In this document: positions 26,265-38,958 of the stretch, in pieces
Layout of the letters: each line of letters begins with the position of its first letter
Position numbering within the stretch: position 1 is the stretch's first letter
Source of the DNA: Paralvinella palmiformis
Lineage: Eukaryota; Annelida; Polychaeta; Terebellida; Alvinellidae
DNA: 64,000 nt
Assembly (NCBI GenBank): GCA_025642065.1
Contig: JAODUP010000965.1
Span: 62,001-126,000, forward strand
Direction: 5' to 3'
Position numbers and translations under genes: made by a program
Notes under the pieces: model-generated
Database searches by the model: none
Told to the model about the DNA's origin: nothing
What the model saw: only the letters and a program-made list of their open reading frames with translations

Positions 26265-27706
26265 TTATAAGGAACGCATTTAAAATAGCTGTTAAAGCAT
26301 TTTTGGCGGGAAATTAAGCTTACCTTTTATTATATTCGACAACCCCCCTTCTGTCTCTGGCGTTTGATCCCAACTAAACTAGATCTACGGACTTGAATAA
26401 AACGACATTTACATATTTCATGGCATATAATAGGACAGGAATAATACAGATTGTCTGCAAGCACAAACTTCATACAAGATTCAAGCATGACTATGCATCC
26501 GTTTACTATATTATATTGACAAATGCTTGCATCGAGATAAGAAGCTTCCACCTTCTTCAATTTTCATAATAAATATTAAGAAAATACTTAACTGTCTTTC
26601 CCTGTTAGTCATTATCACACGTGGAATTCACGGAGAGAATGAAGAGTACTGAATATTCATGAGGATTGCTGAAATCTGCGTGCTCGAGATTAAATTATCC
26701 ATATAGTGAGATGGTTATTCGAGATTAATTCGAAGTTATCGTTTCTATGATTGTTGATGTAGCAGTGTTATAATTGTTCGAAATATTGAATATTGTATGA
26801 AAAAAGCCTAGATGTAGATATCAGAGAGCTTAAATATAGAGGCGTTGCTCTTGCCGCGCCATGTTGAATTTTGAACCAGTGGCGCCCCTAGCCACCGGAG
26901 GTATTTCTCAGATGAACAAAAGCTCTCTGGTTGTCCACATGTGATCGTGTACATGTGTGCGCATGGTTGAAATGAATTGCCAATACTAGTACTATATGTT
27001 ATATGATCACATACTCTTTTATTAATTAACACTTTAATTGTGCACACATGATATCGAAGGAAATGAAGCTCTGAAGCTGTAAATAAATAATTAAGTGAAT
27101 TCACAGTCCAGTCACTTAATTAGTTCATAGCCTACAATTTGTGATCACTTGACAGCTGATCAGAAAATAATTGAACGTGGTTTAGGTTATTTCACAGTTT
27201 TGTGTGTGGAAGGCATTTTTTTACTGAAAACAATTAGGTATATATGAGGTAAATGCATACAAACATACTTTCATCATGTCAGTTTATCACAGTCCATAAA
27301 TTTTAATTTATTTGGATATATACATATAATGATATATACAGCTATTATAACGCAACCATAACACAATTCATCACAAACTTCCCACCATATATTCATCATG
27401 TCTGTTTATCATATATTAACTAAAAAAAATCATAAGTTCATTTAAAGTCTACACCTCAATAATATAGACCATGCAATATAGGCCTGCCCAACTGAGAACA
27501 AAGAATATACATGAAATATTAACAATGTTTATGTTTGCGTTAACATGTTAGAGATAGAGAAATGAGTACTTTCATACAATAAGCGGCATCAAATCTCTTG
27601 TGCCACGGGTTCATCTACAGTTACAATCAGTCATTTGTTATCAAATGGACAGAATAACCCAAATTGCTTCCAGCTCTAAACAACCACTACTACAAAAATA
27701 TCACAT

Positions 27707-27841
27707 TTAGTCCAGATCAGTGAACTGTTTAAAGTTAGACAGAATAAACCCATTGACTACTGTAACAGATAACACCAGTAAATCTGTAACCAAGAGATTG
27801 GCCTGTTTACGTGGTATCTCATCATCATAGAACTTCAAGGA
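27707..27841 (-). CDS. Orphan terminal exon with a hydrophobic segment
   Basis: A good acceptor (TTGTTCTGTTTCAG) precedes a 44-codon frame ending in TAA. It reads SLKFYDDEIPRKQANLLVTD, followed by a roughly 20-residue hydrophobic stretch and a short FKQFTDLD tail. I do not recognise it. It is phase 0 at its 5' end. The last CRAL-TRIO exon, about 3.7 kb upstream on the same strand, could splice out in phase 0 at 31544, so this may be an alternative, membrane-anchoring 3' exon of that gene; this is speculative. It could also belong to an unseen gene or be chance. Confidence 0.3.
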   Translation of the reverse strand, partial: SLKFYDDEIPRKQANLLVTDLLVLSVTVVNGFILSNFKQFTDLD

Positions 27842-28959
27842 CTGAAACAGAACAATACCTTGTAAAATAATGACTTGAACCAAGTGCATACACAATGTTT
27901 TTTTTTTTAAGTTTGTTAAAGGATTTGATTTGATATGCATTTAAGTTATGAAGAGAAGTATACCAATTAAAGCACATGAGCTGAACATTCAAGTACTAAT
28001 TCAGGTGCTGGTAATCCTTTTTTGCATTAAGATATGAAATGGGCTGACAAATTTCATGGGTTTGATGCCTTGTTTCTTATTTAATTAATTTTATAATACC
28101 AATTTTCACCATTAATATTTATAAATATTAATTACCACCACAGCTGGCCCTGTCTCCTGTATAGGTCTCCTATCTGTTAATACCTATCTCTTTGATTTCA
28201 GTGGATGCATGCGTGGATTTGGTGATTTGAGTACCAATTGCTTGCGTTTAAAAAAAAATGGATGCAGGTGATCATGTAAACACTCAGCTACTTATAATTA
28301 TTGTAGTTAGAGAAAAAATATTTGATTATAGTAATGTAAGTCCAATTATATTATTAACAATAATAAAGCAAAATATACCTCCTGTCCATAACATCTTCAG
28401 TGGCTCCAGTACATGTAACTGTAAGCTTATGTATATCTTACATACCCATTTTGTGATTAATAGGTTGATATTGTTCAATAAAATTTAATCAGATTTTGTC
28501 TGAAACAAATATAGATCTAGATAGATCCGGCTTGGTCCTACTGCTGGTCATGTCAAGTAGGGGTGTGTCTACTTCAAATTGTTATGCTTATTTTTTAAAT
28601 ATCCTTTATTTTTAAAAAGCCAGATCATATCAAATCTTTACACTAGCTTTCATTTCCTTTCGGGGATGTCTTTATTTGTGCATACTTTTTCTGTTACTGC
28701 AGCCGAAAGCGGCGCAGAATGAACCAGTGCCATTAAGCGCCATGTTAACGAAGTGAGCTGTCCGTGACAATCTACCTCCGGTCGCTAGGGCCCTGGCGCT
28801 CCATGAATTCAAAATGACGTCCCATGTTAAAACGCGAAGTAACACGTCTTGTTATAAATAGTCTTTGTAGATATTAAAAGCACCGTGGACACACACACAC
28901 ACACACAGAGGGGGGAAGCCTAATTACAACTATAGTACAATAGCACCGTAGGCAAATTT

Positions 28960-28962
28960 AAT

Positions 28963-29024
<62 letters not shown>
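28960..29024. repeat. Long (TA)n microsatellite
   Basis: About 60 bp of uninterrupted TA in the intergenic region. A second broken tract with a CTCTCT interruption is at 29282-29348. Confidence 0.9.
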
Positions 29025-29028
<4 letters not shown>

Positions 29029-29304
29029 TAACTTCACCATATGGAGTCTGTCAACGAGGTGTTATGTCAGTCAAATATTACAGTTTATACTGTGAGTCAG
29101 AATTAACATTAATGGATATAGAATTATTAACGGAGATGAAAAGAAATCCGACTGTTTCATTCAGTTTTTGTTATTGTGTACTTTCTGTATGTTATATAAT
29201 AACAAAAGGAGGACAAAATAACGTCCCATATTAATAACACTTTATGCAATAATTATATTTTTGTGATATATTTCAGAAGATTAATATATATATATATATA
29301 TATA

Positions 29305-29349
<45 letters not shown>

Positions 29350-30194
29350 TATTATCAGGGACCGGCAGTTCCTATATCCAGCCTTGCCTGCTATATTATA
29401 AATGATTTTATTTAAAACAGGATAATTTGTGCCTAAGTTACTTATATCCTATAAAAATCTATCATTCATCTTGATCTATGTTGATCTTGTGTAAACAACA
29501 CAATTATTAGACAAAACTTACATTTCTTTACAACATTAATGACCATTTAATTCTTTCAAAGGACTTCGGAACTTGTGCTGGTTGTATAACAGATGAGAAA
29601 AAATGAGTGTGTGTGTGTCTGTGAACAAACAACATGATTCACAAGATAATTCTCATCTTTGTTTAAAAAAAGATACTAATTTCTTCAAATCATTACACAT
29701 TTTATCAAATATAGCCATTAATACATATGGTTGTAATTTGTTGGCAAATTTAATACAGCTAGTATCAATATCATGTCAGTAATATGGTAACTTTAATATT
29801 TTGTCACATATTGTTATATATTCAAACTACTCAGAAAATCTGTAGGAAAAATTGGCTTTCTCAGTAAATTATAAAGCGTTGAGGACATATGGTGTACCCA
29901 ATCTTATTAATACTTGCAGTATTATTAATAATTGACTTAATATGTATATCCTTATCGGATGATAAGACATTAATATGGAGAAAACAAATTGTGAAAACTG
30001 ATGGTTTTTTTTTTCTGTTATTCGAAGCAACACATCCTATATACCCGTGCACTAATACCTGTGTATTAATATCTGTGTATTAATACACCTTTTCTATCAT
30101 ATCAACACATCCAGTAACTGCAGTTTATCTCAGATACAGTGTAAAGGCATGGCCGGTTGTCGAATTAATTTATGTTATGAAGAATTAGTGATCT

Positions 30195-30370
30195 CCCGTA
30201 CGTGTCGCTTAGCGGTTTGTGGCCAACCAATTGTGAGGTCAAATGGGTGTGAAACCATAGATCTCCGATTGATTGATGTGTGAAAAAAGTTGATGGGGTG
30301 ACCATCAACTTTTTTCAGTGCCGCTTGGGGATTTGTGGCCGGCCGGTTGTTGGGATCGCACGTGTGTAGA
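30195..30370. repeat. Diverged tandem pair around a hairpin
   Basis: Two related segments (around 30202-30245 and 30316-30365) share CGCTT, TTTGTGGCC and a following GGTTGT/AATTGT. Between them AAAAAAGTTGATGG (30283-30296) is perfectly inverted as CCATCAACTTTTTT (30302-30315) with a 5-nt loop. No coding content is supported. Confidence 0.55.
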
Positions 30371-31537
30371 TATGTATATATATATATGGATTTTGTAGAT
30401 TTGTTCGGGAGAGGAGGAGTACGTAGGAGTGGTGCTTCTGGGGTGTATAGTTTCGAGGAATGGATAGTTTTTGTACAGTTTTGAGTAGAGGAATAAAGTA
30501 GATTCGAGAACACATGAGTTTGGAGTTTTGAAAGAGAGAACTTAGCTAAGGCCGAGATCCGGACCTCGGTACTTTTCACAGAAACAAGACTGGACCTGAC
30601 GTCGTCAAAATCAGTTTATTTTAAACCGGAAGTGAAAATATGTTAAAGAAGTCAGTAAATAGAGTGATGCGTACGTGATGCTTTTCAAAAGTTATAATAT
30701 ATCGATCTGGTTATCACTTAAATAGTGTCTTACATAGACAGTAAGCTTTTTATTACCCGGAATAACACAGTGCACTATTGTGTATATTGTCATCTAAGGA
30801 TAGTCCTTCTGAGCTGCACCGTTCAGACAATTAAGCGCATTAGTACTGTGAGTTCTACAGCTGCCTGTAGACACCTAGTGTTTAAAAACATAACTACATT
30901 CTCAAACATCACGTACAGTATGTTTGGAGTTTGATGAGGTAAAGTTTGTTTTTAAGATTAAGGTATAATATGTACAAGTATCATTTAGCAACATAAACTA
31001 CATAATTAACCATCGATAATTATGATTAAAGAAGTTTTGTTCCGCGTCTAGAACTATCAGTTATAGTATTGTGTTTACTACTTAAAATAGACGGCCGCTT
31101 ACAGACTGAATAAATGTAACATTATGTACACTAAAATCACACGAAAACGACTTACAGATTACGTTTATTTAAGCCTGGAATTAATGCTAATTATGTTTTA
31201 TTCACAAATTAAAATCTTCTTATAAAGTTAATGTTAAAATCCCTGATAATCTAACACATTACATACAACCGATGGCTATAAGAAGCTATGCTATGGGGTT
31301 TTGTAGACAATAACTGTATATTGATGCGAACAATGATATAGTACCAATCACCCGATTGTTAGCATATTGATAAACATTAATTAAACTTATTAATCAAAAT
31401 ATTCCGTGTGTGTGTGTGTACGTGTGTGTTGCGTGCGTGCGTGATAAACATTACGTAACACTACAATATATGTTTATTACAACGTTGTTCCATATAGTAC
31501 CGTCTAATACTCAGCTGTATTTTGTCATCTCGGTACA

Positions 31538-31770
31538 CTAAACCTTCATATGATCCCAGAGATGTTCCTCAGCAATATATTTACTGATGTCTTTCTTTTT
31601 CACGATCAATATCTTCCGCGTCTGATCCTTGCTGAGGAAAGCACTAATTAGCTTCCACGTGGCTGATGTTTAGAGATAATTAATAGGGCGTTGGTAAAAC
31701 ATTATGGACACAAAAGGCTGTGCCGTCTTTACGAACATTTTGAAGTAATATGCAAATAATAACCCCCCCC

Positions 31771-31803
<33 letters not shown>

Positions 31804-34796
31804 CCAAATCGGAAACTAATTTTCACTTTATTATATTCTGTTCCAGATTTGACATTTGTATAAATGATATAACGAAATCCTATTGTAACTTACCACTAAG
31901 TAGACCTGGCATCTCATAGTTTAACATATAAGCTGGAAGACATGAATGACTGGAAATAATTATAAGTTTAACAAAGAAAATCTAAAATGGAAAATAAAAC
32001 TTATTCTTATTACGATATGATTTATGGTGGTAATATAAAGATCTTTCCAAAATGCACAATTCAATCTTATATTCCGTTGACTAAACTATTTGCCACAATC
32101 ACGACACCCACCAACCTACGGTCATAGCTAGAAACCTGCAGATTGCTCCCGTACATACTTGTCTTATATCATATAAGGTAATACTACTTACCTTTTAGAC
32201 ATCAGCTTATCTAGTTCAAATATAATTTCAATTTAGAAATGTGACTATTCTCCAGATTTTAAAGCATCTATTTCGCTGATTCATACACTCTACGTGTTGC
32301 TAACGTCGTTGACACGTTACGGTGTGTTTGGTAACTAAACTCATACCCTTTCATCAACTAATCAAGTATCAATAAAGAAAGATGTTTCCCCACAATGGCC
32401 CTTATCATCTTTGTTTCAGCCACAGTTTAGTATATGACCCAGTTAGATAAAAAGAGTTAGCATGCCTCCCTGTTTGCTGAGACTCTCTATATGTTACAGT
32501 TAATCTGTATAATCAGGTAATATGTATATTACCTGAAATATTCAGGTAATATACGTCTATTGATAACTGAGATTTAATACACATTACCTGAAAATTTCAG
32601 GTAATATGTATATTACCTGATTACACAGGTTAACTGTAACATATTTATAAATATCTGGGTCCAAGAAACGTCATGGCAGTTTCTATACAGCCCCAAACTC
32701 GTTATGCCATTTAATCCTTTATACGGGTTGAGCACTGATACTGTATAATATACCAGATCTTGGGATTATATCTCAATATAACATATATACAGTGTATATA
32801 TGTTATATTGAGATATAATCCCAAGATCTGGAGATCTACATAACAGTACACCAATAACGATCCTATATGATAAACACACTAATTATATTAGCTAAATATA
32901 GTTATTAACAAAATAGGATGAAGTGAAGTTTAAACACACGCACATACACACACGCACCACATACACACACACACACGCATCCTACTTCGATTTGTTTAAG
33001 CATACCTAAGAAAGATGGGAAATATGTTGTGAAGCATGTCATTATAAACTTGGTGATGTCCGTGCTCTGAAACGAAACACGGATTACCGATTAAAATATA
33101 TTTAATATTAAAAAGGGGAAATATTGGCTTTAAAGGATAGAGTTTTTGGCCTGTAAGCTCGGTCGCCGTTGATGCTGACCACGTTGCCACTTCCTGCTCC
33201 AGACATGTCCAACAGTACGACGCACATCTGCTCCGGACTGTCGCGATGGTGGATTTCAAAGTTCCAGGCGATGTATTTCTTCAGCATGGCCATTTCTTCC
33301 GATCCAGATGCCGTGTTCTCCTTCGTCCGAATATAAACTAGACGGAAAATCGAGAATAAATTACATTTTGAAATACATAAATGCAACGAAAATAAAATCG
33401 ATGGTTCTCGGCGGCGTGTGGTTCTAATGAAACATTGTATCACGTCTGTCACTGAAATATATTTTAGCATTTTAGGATGCGGTGATTCTCCACAAGTTAT
33501 GACCTATTGTGATACATTTCAACGTTAACTCCATCTTGCATTCCAAAAAGAGTGAGTTATCATCCAGTTTGTTTGAATCGACGACATTTTGAAGCTAGAC
33601 ACTGATCCGGAAGCTCCTGAATGCTGATATCACTTGAACCAACTAATTTGACCGGAAGTATAAATATAACCCATTTAAAAGCGTGTAAACAAGTGTTAAC
33701 GAAGAATAATTCCAGAACAAAACGTAGTAATCTCGCTACATTTACATCTTGATTGACATTCAGCCATATCAGTTTGAGCCAGAAGAAACATTACAAGATA
33801 AAGATGATTCTGATTGTTTCAAAGAAAGTGGAATCATCGAAGAAAGCGCGAGGAGAACCGGGAACAATAACTGGTGTCTATGTGGACTCTGTGTACGTTT
33901 GGCGCCTTAGGTGACGTCAGAGCACTTAATCTGGCTTCCGGTGCAGTCTTAATGGCGACCCTTCATTAATTTGGATTATTTCCTTATATCTTTGATATTT
34001 AGTATAGTTCGTGATTATTATTGTGAAATATTTATTTACTGTTATAAGCTCTACATATTTAAGTAATATTAGTTGAGGGTGAACTATCTCTTTGAATTAG
34101 TCAACGAAGAGAACCTGACTAAAACCTCTATGGCCGAGTGGGTAAGAGCAAGGGACCTTTTTACTTATGGTCATGCTGTGCGGGAAGTGGAAGGTTCGAA
34201 TCCCGGCCGTGGCACTATATAGTAGGAGGAATTGTATATGCCATCTATTTTCAATTCTAAATTTATTTACAATTAGTCACCGTGGTGAAGCAGTAAAGTA
34301 CAGACCTCGTTTGAGGTAGCTAAGCCACGTAAAACTGCCAATTCGGCCATTATTAAGAAGTACGAAGGCTATTAGAATCTAATAATAAACGTGTTCGATA
34401 CAGTTTAAAACCTAGTGGTGTCTAACGTAAGCAAATCGCTAAGATGAACTATATTTCCTGAAATATAATCAAAATCGCGTTCTCGATTTTCTTAGTCGAT
34501 CGATGCTCAGTGACATTCTATCTTGTGACAAGTTGATTTACGTCAGCATAAATCACGCCAACGAAGCTTCGTCTTTCGAACCTTATCTGGTTTAGTTTAC
34601 ACTGAGACGAATCGATTTTTTGTTCGAACTAGGGATGAGTCAGTAACTGGGAATTGATCTACTTAAGTACAAACGAGAAATTTTACTAAGTCCAGGTTCA
34701 AGTAACCATCTAAATACAAGTACTAGGACTTCGCAAACAATTCGAGTACTTTTGATATTTATGGGGAATCCAAAAGCAAAAGTGTTATGTACTGGT

Positions 34797-34830
<34 letters not shown>

Positions 34831-37800
34831 ATATATACATATACATATATACCTATATATACATATAATATATATATATATATCAGAAAATAGGATTAGC
34901 CGTCTAAGAAACAGGATTCTGGATGAAGGCATCAGTGGGTATATGTGAATGGTTGCATTGTACAGGTTACATTTGGGAGATTATCCTGAATTTTACTCCG
35001 GGGATTCGATGTCATGACCCGGAGGTCTACACTGCAGTATGAAGTCAACAGTACCACAACAGTACCACAATAGTACTACAACAGTACCATTTATTGTACT
35101 AAGTTATGAAATCTTATTTCTTTTAACGTTAAAAAATACCGTCTCTTCAAATCTATTATTTGGTAACTTGCATTATTTAGTAGATATTGCTCTCCACATT
35201 TAAAAGTATTGTTTGTGCAGTGTTTTGCGAGTGTGCCATGACTACTGACTCGGTTAATCCAATCCGGGGATCTACGCCTTGCTGCTGGCTAAATACAGGT
35301 TATCTGAAGATCTAGCGACAAAATCTTTCTTTACCCCGTATATGTGTGTGACGTCACCGGGGGTAAAAATAAACTCCCCGTATTGTGTCTGGTGTGATCT
35401 GGAAAAGGAAGATTCTGACTATATCTGGGTGCATGATTCTGTAAGCCGAATGACCATTAAAGACAATGTTTAAATCAAAATCTTGTATTCGTCTCAATAG
35501 ACTATATGACGTCAGTCGCTTTGTATTAAGCTGGACCGAAGGTTCATTCGAAATCTTCTCATTCGGTAATTATTAAACGTTCCGTGGGCGCCTCCATGGC
35601 CTAACTGGTAGCGCGGTTGGCCACCGATCTATAGCACCTGGGTTCAAACCCCGGCCGGGCAATTTCAGAAGAATGTGCCACCTTTCACTCGCCGATCCTC
35701 AGACCGATAGAAGTGAGAATCGTTGTTCGTCTGTTCTCTGTCTCTTGTAAATATAATCCGGATACACTAAATCCTGAGAGTAGGTAGTACACAATAATAG
35801 CGATTTATCCGGATTAAGTTATAGAAATAATGACGGAATTTGGGTTAAATTAATTCCGGATTGGTTCGGCGTCTTACTCCGCCATTAATTGAAGATTTAC
35901 TTGAAAGTCTGAGATCAAGCCATAGTTGAAGATTGATAAATATTGGTACATATAACTAAAATGAACTCAATGACGTACCTTATCTACACTAAATAACAAA
36001 GTGGAATATTTTAACTTTGTTTTGAGGTTGGTCTACGAAGTGATCTGAGCTTAGACCACTCGATCTCTGGTGTTATTTAATTCACAACCTTCGCAGCTGG
36101 ATCTTAAAATTATCCCCCCCCCCGCCCATAGATTTAACAATAATACTAGTTTTTGTTGTTGATACCTAGCTGATATTCAGTGGAACGTATTTTGCATTAA
36201 ATTTAAACCTCAATAAATAAATTACAGTCGTAACATATTGGCTTATTATGGCTGGGAATTACTCAATGAAGTACTTTCATCGCTAACTCCAAGTCAATGA
36301 CCCATCCTTTATTGCAAACAGGGATACGCATGCGTGTGTGTGTGTGTTTGTGTGCGACTTACGAATTGGGAATCCGTTAACATCTCGTCCTCGGTAATAA
36401 ATTCCCTTGCGTTCCGTTATTTCTTTGGAAAATGAGTTTTCTGTTAAATCTACAAAAATACAAAACATAGCCGTATCATTTGATTGGGTCACACCATATG
36501 AATAATAATAGCCATATCATTATTGTTAAGTGCTGTCCAAAAATGCTTCCGATGTTGATTTAATTGGAATGAAAGAGTAGGTACCCAACCGGCACAACGT
36601 GTTCGTGCAAATTTAATTGGGCCGATTTCCCTACTTGTTCTCACCCCATATTCCTGTTGCCTTCCGGAATTTGAACGCCTCGTGTATGACGTCCAATGCT
36701 TTACTGGTGTCACCGCGCGATTTAAGGGTGCGCAGAAAACACCGAGCGTATGCATCGTCGCTGTTAAGTCTGTCTATATCCCGTTGGTCATACTTGGAGA
36801 ATTTATCTACAAAGTTTATACATATAACAACGTTAACAAATGGATTGACATTTTCACTAAAGGCTACACACATCGATGTCGTGTCAGGTTTTGACTACTA
36901 ATGACGGTTATCACAAACTAATGAAAATGCCTTTCCAATATCAGAAGAGATTACAAATATATGTTACAGTTAATCTGTATAATCGGGTAGTATCTATATT
37001 ACCTGAAATTTTCAGGTAATCTGTATTAAATCTGTTACGTAATTACCTGAATATTTCAGGTAATATACACATTACCTGATTATACAAATTAATTGTAACA
37101 TATATAAGTTAAGCCTAATATAGGTATGTTATTATTTTAAATGTTAATCAAACACTACGTTTGTTTGACTTATAATCTTTTTTAATTCGTTTATATACCA
37201 ACGGATAATGCAAAGAACTGATTATCAACGTCTGTCCTATCACGTATTTATTCGGCAGTATACATTAGGTTTGGTTTGTGGATAGCACAGTCAACTATCT
37301 CGTTTTAATAAACTCATAAAAACAGATTGTAATTGAGATTGTCTTCTTACCACCAAGGTTCGCTTTAAACTTCTCCCGCAGTTCTGGTACCTTGTCTGCG
37401 ACATCCTTTAGAAATGATAGAGCACATATGATGATGATGATAATTGATGTTTTATGGCATCTTTTGTGCACATGATAGGCTAAATGTGCCGAGCGACCTC
37501 CAAGGGTAATGAGGCGAAGTCAAAGACGAATCACCCTTCAGATATGCCCACGCCGAGATTCGAACTCGGGTGGTAGTGATCTGTGATCCAACGCGCCACC
37601 AGATAGCACAGTATGAAATCTAGTATTCTTGACCAATAGATATCTCTGCTGCTACTTCTACTACTACTACTGTGAATGCTTTGATATATATTTTTTAATC
37701 ATCTAATCATTTCATTTCAATAGGAATTCAAATCTCAGCCATATATAGCTGAAGTAGTAGTAATAGTAACAGTAGTAGTCGTGGTGGTGGTACGAAATAT

Positions 37801-38958
37801 AATGTAGATTTAACAAGGCGTTCTTACAAGCAGCTATAGGAGCCATTATTGAGTGATCCCTCATATATAATGTCCATTTTAAAAAGTTTTGTGATTTTGA
37901 TATTATTTACAGAGGAAAACACAAGTCAGATTTTTTTAGAACACTAAATCATTTAAAGATATTACCTACTACTAATCTCCACCAGCGACATTTATCTGAC
38001 ACATCACAGCATACAATTTTCGGGATGACTTTCTTTTGGACTGGAGTTTACACAAATATTCGAATACGCCATCATCGGTAGATTTATAGGTTATTAGTTA
38101 AATTTTGAACTAGATAAGTTGTCCAAACGTAATTTTTGAAGAATTCGAATAATACGATCCGGACTCTGAACATTCGTAACCAGATCTGACTGGTGCCAAA
38201 TTTAAACATCGGGAAATACATACTCACCAATGTACTACAACCGGTGTACTAACTACTTCCCTTTATACATGTACTACAGCTAATAAGTACTAACTACAAC
38301 CATAGTATTATCAACGCTATAATGTGTGAACTTCGGGTGTCTAACGGTAATTAAGCGTGTTGCACTTGGGTCTTAATTGGTGCCAAAGCATTGATTTGCC
38401 GTAACCGCTTACGATCACTTGTTCGATCTCTTGAAAAGGTCGGAATTTTTCTAGGGATTAATTTCTCGACTAACAAGATCCTGGGTAGCTGACTACGTAA
38501 AAATGGCGCTGCCACCTTCACTAAATAATTGTCTAATGGAGGACGTTAATGATACCCAATAGACCCTCGGGGAATTTCGTCCCCATCTTTTCGTTCTGCC
38601 TCATTGCGATTGGCGGAGCTATGACCAGGCACTCGATAAAAGGGCTCACATTAGAAATAAGTTCGCGTGTTGTGTATGTTTCAAGATCATAAAATAAAAG
38701 AAACAAACCGTCCCCATTATAACAACTACTAATATACGGTTGATTTTATTGTTATCTTTCTATCATAAAAACAGATACTACCACTTTGATGTCTACCCTT
38801 TTAGAGCCTTGACAAACAACAACGATATTCTCAATCATATTTTATGTAAAAGAAACCAATATTATGTCAGTCAGCAGACGACCGAAGTTTTCTAGTAATA
38901 AAAATTGTTACTAAATTAACCAATAACTAACCTGAGGTCTTGGGTTGATATCGGCCAT
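31538..38958 (-). CDS. CRAL-TRIO (SEC14-like) lipid-binding protein, MOSPD2-like
   Basis: Predicted cytosolic lipid-transfer protein of 237 aa. Exons in reading order: 38958-38932, 37405-37351, 36806-36645, 36449-36363, 33337-33180, 33066-33006, 31932-31894, 31662-31538. All have GT/AG borders with matching phases. The start is MADINPRPQ. Residues 10-90 form the CRAL-TRIO N-terminal helical part (KYDQRDIDRL, then DAYARCFLRTL and KALDVIHEAFKFRKATGIW). The lipid-binding fold follows: GIYYRGRDVNGFPILYIRTK, then AMLKKYIAWNFEI, CVVLLDMSGAG, DITKFIMTCFTTYFPSFLAY, NYEMPGLL and RKILIVKKKDISKYIAEEHL. The order and spacing match the MOSPD2 CRAL-TRIO domain. No MSP domain or tail anchor follows. The frame ends HMKV-TAG, and GTTTAG directly after HMK could instead be a donor, so the 3' end is uncertain. 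The ligand is unknown. Confidence 0.8.
32489..32644. mobile_element. Foldback MITE, copy 1
   Basis: A roughly 156-bp element whose two halves are inverted. It opens with ATATGTTACAGTTAATCTGT and closes with the inverted TTAACTGTAACATAT, with ATTACCTGAAA/TTTCAGGTAAT hairpins nested inside. A second copy lies at 36959-37103. Both are in introns of the CRAL-TRIO gene. Flanking TA suggests a TA target site. Confidence 0.75.
32753..32831. repeat. Perfect 79-bp palindrome
   Basis: 38-bp arms (32753-32790 and 32794-32831) are exact reverse complements around a 3-nt spacer AGT. The pairing stops abruptly at both outer ends. It lies 108 bp from the foldback MITE in a CRAL-TRIO gene intron. Confidence 0.9.
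33585..34095. mobile_element. Second copy of the TTAA-type TIR element, 5' truncated
   Basis: Shares CATTTTGAAGCTAGACA, CCGGAAGCTCCTGAATGCTG, GTGACGTCAGAGCA and CTTCCGGTGCAG with the element at 17749-18341. Its right end reads GAGGGTGAACTATCTCTTT. The left inverted end is not recognisable. It lies in intron 4 of the CRAL-TRIO gene. Confidence 0.65.
34128..34220 (+). repeat. tRNA(Ser/Leu)-like pseudogene or SINE head
   Basis: Box A-like TGGCCGAGTGGGTAAGAGC and box B-like GGTTCGAATCCC are well kept and spaced as in a class II tRNA with a long variable arm. However, the acceptor ends do not pair and the T stem is poor, so this is a tRNA-derived repeat or pseudogene rather than a working tRNA gene. 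Confidence 0.5.
35585..35720 (+). repeat. tRNA-headed SINE, diverged
   Basis: GGCCTAACTGGTAGCGCGG (box A region) and GGGTTCAAACCCCGG (T arm with box B, good 5-bp stem) are followed by a body faintly resembling family A (CAGAAG, CACCTTTCACTCG). The acceptor stem is not tRNA-like. Probably a related SINE subfamily. Confidence 0.5.
36959..37103. mobile_element. Foldback MITE, copy 2
   Basis: Same inverted ends as the copy at 32489-32644 (ATATGTTACAGTTAATCTGT at the left; AATTGTAACATAT at the right) with the same nested ATTACCTGA/TCAGGTAAT hairpins. It has diverged in the middle. Located between CRAL-TRIO exons 2 and 3. Confidence 0.75.
37428..37609 (-). repeat. SINE family A copy, near full length
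   Basis: Reverse orientation: the (GAT)n tail is at the left and the tRNA-like head with GATTCGAACTCGGG (inverted box B) at the right. It starts 23 bp from CRAL-TRIO exon 2 (37405), so it lies right at the acceptor side of that exon. Confidence 0.8.

Noticed and set aside
30175..30579. 134-codon minus-strand ORF
   Set aside because: It crosses a hairpin and a diverged repeat pair, its composition is not protein-like, and no family motif or splice context is visible.
31894..31949. Longer version of CRAL-TRIO exon 7 using the acceptor at 31950
   Set aside because: Only the acceptor before 31932 keeps the phase with exon 6 (33066-33006) and gives the expected FPSFLAYMLNYEMP order. A 19-nt micro-exon near 32190-32210 that would fit the longer form adds residues not found in the family.
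34128..34220. Functional tRNA gene
   Set aside because: Box A and B are good, but the acceptor stem does not pair and the T stem is weak; it is more likely a tRNA-derived repeat.
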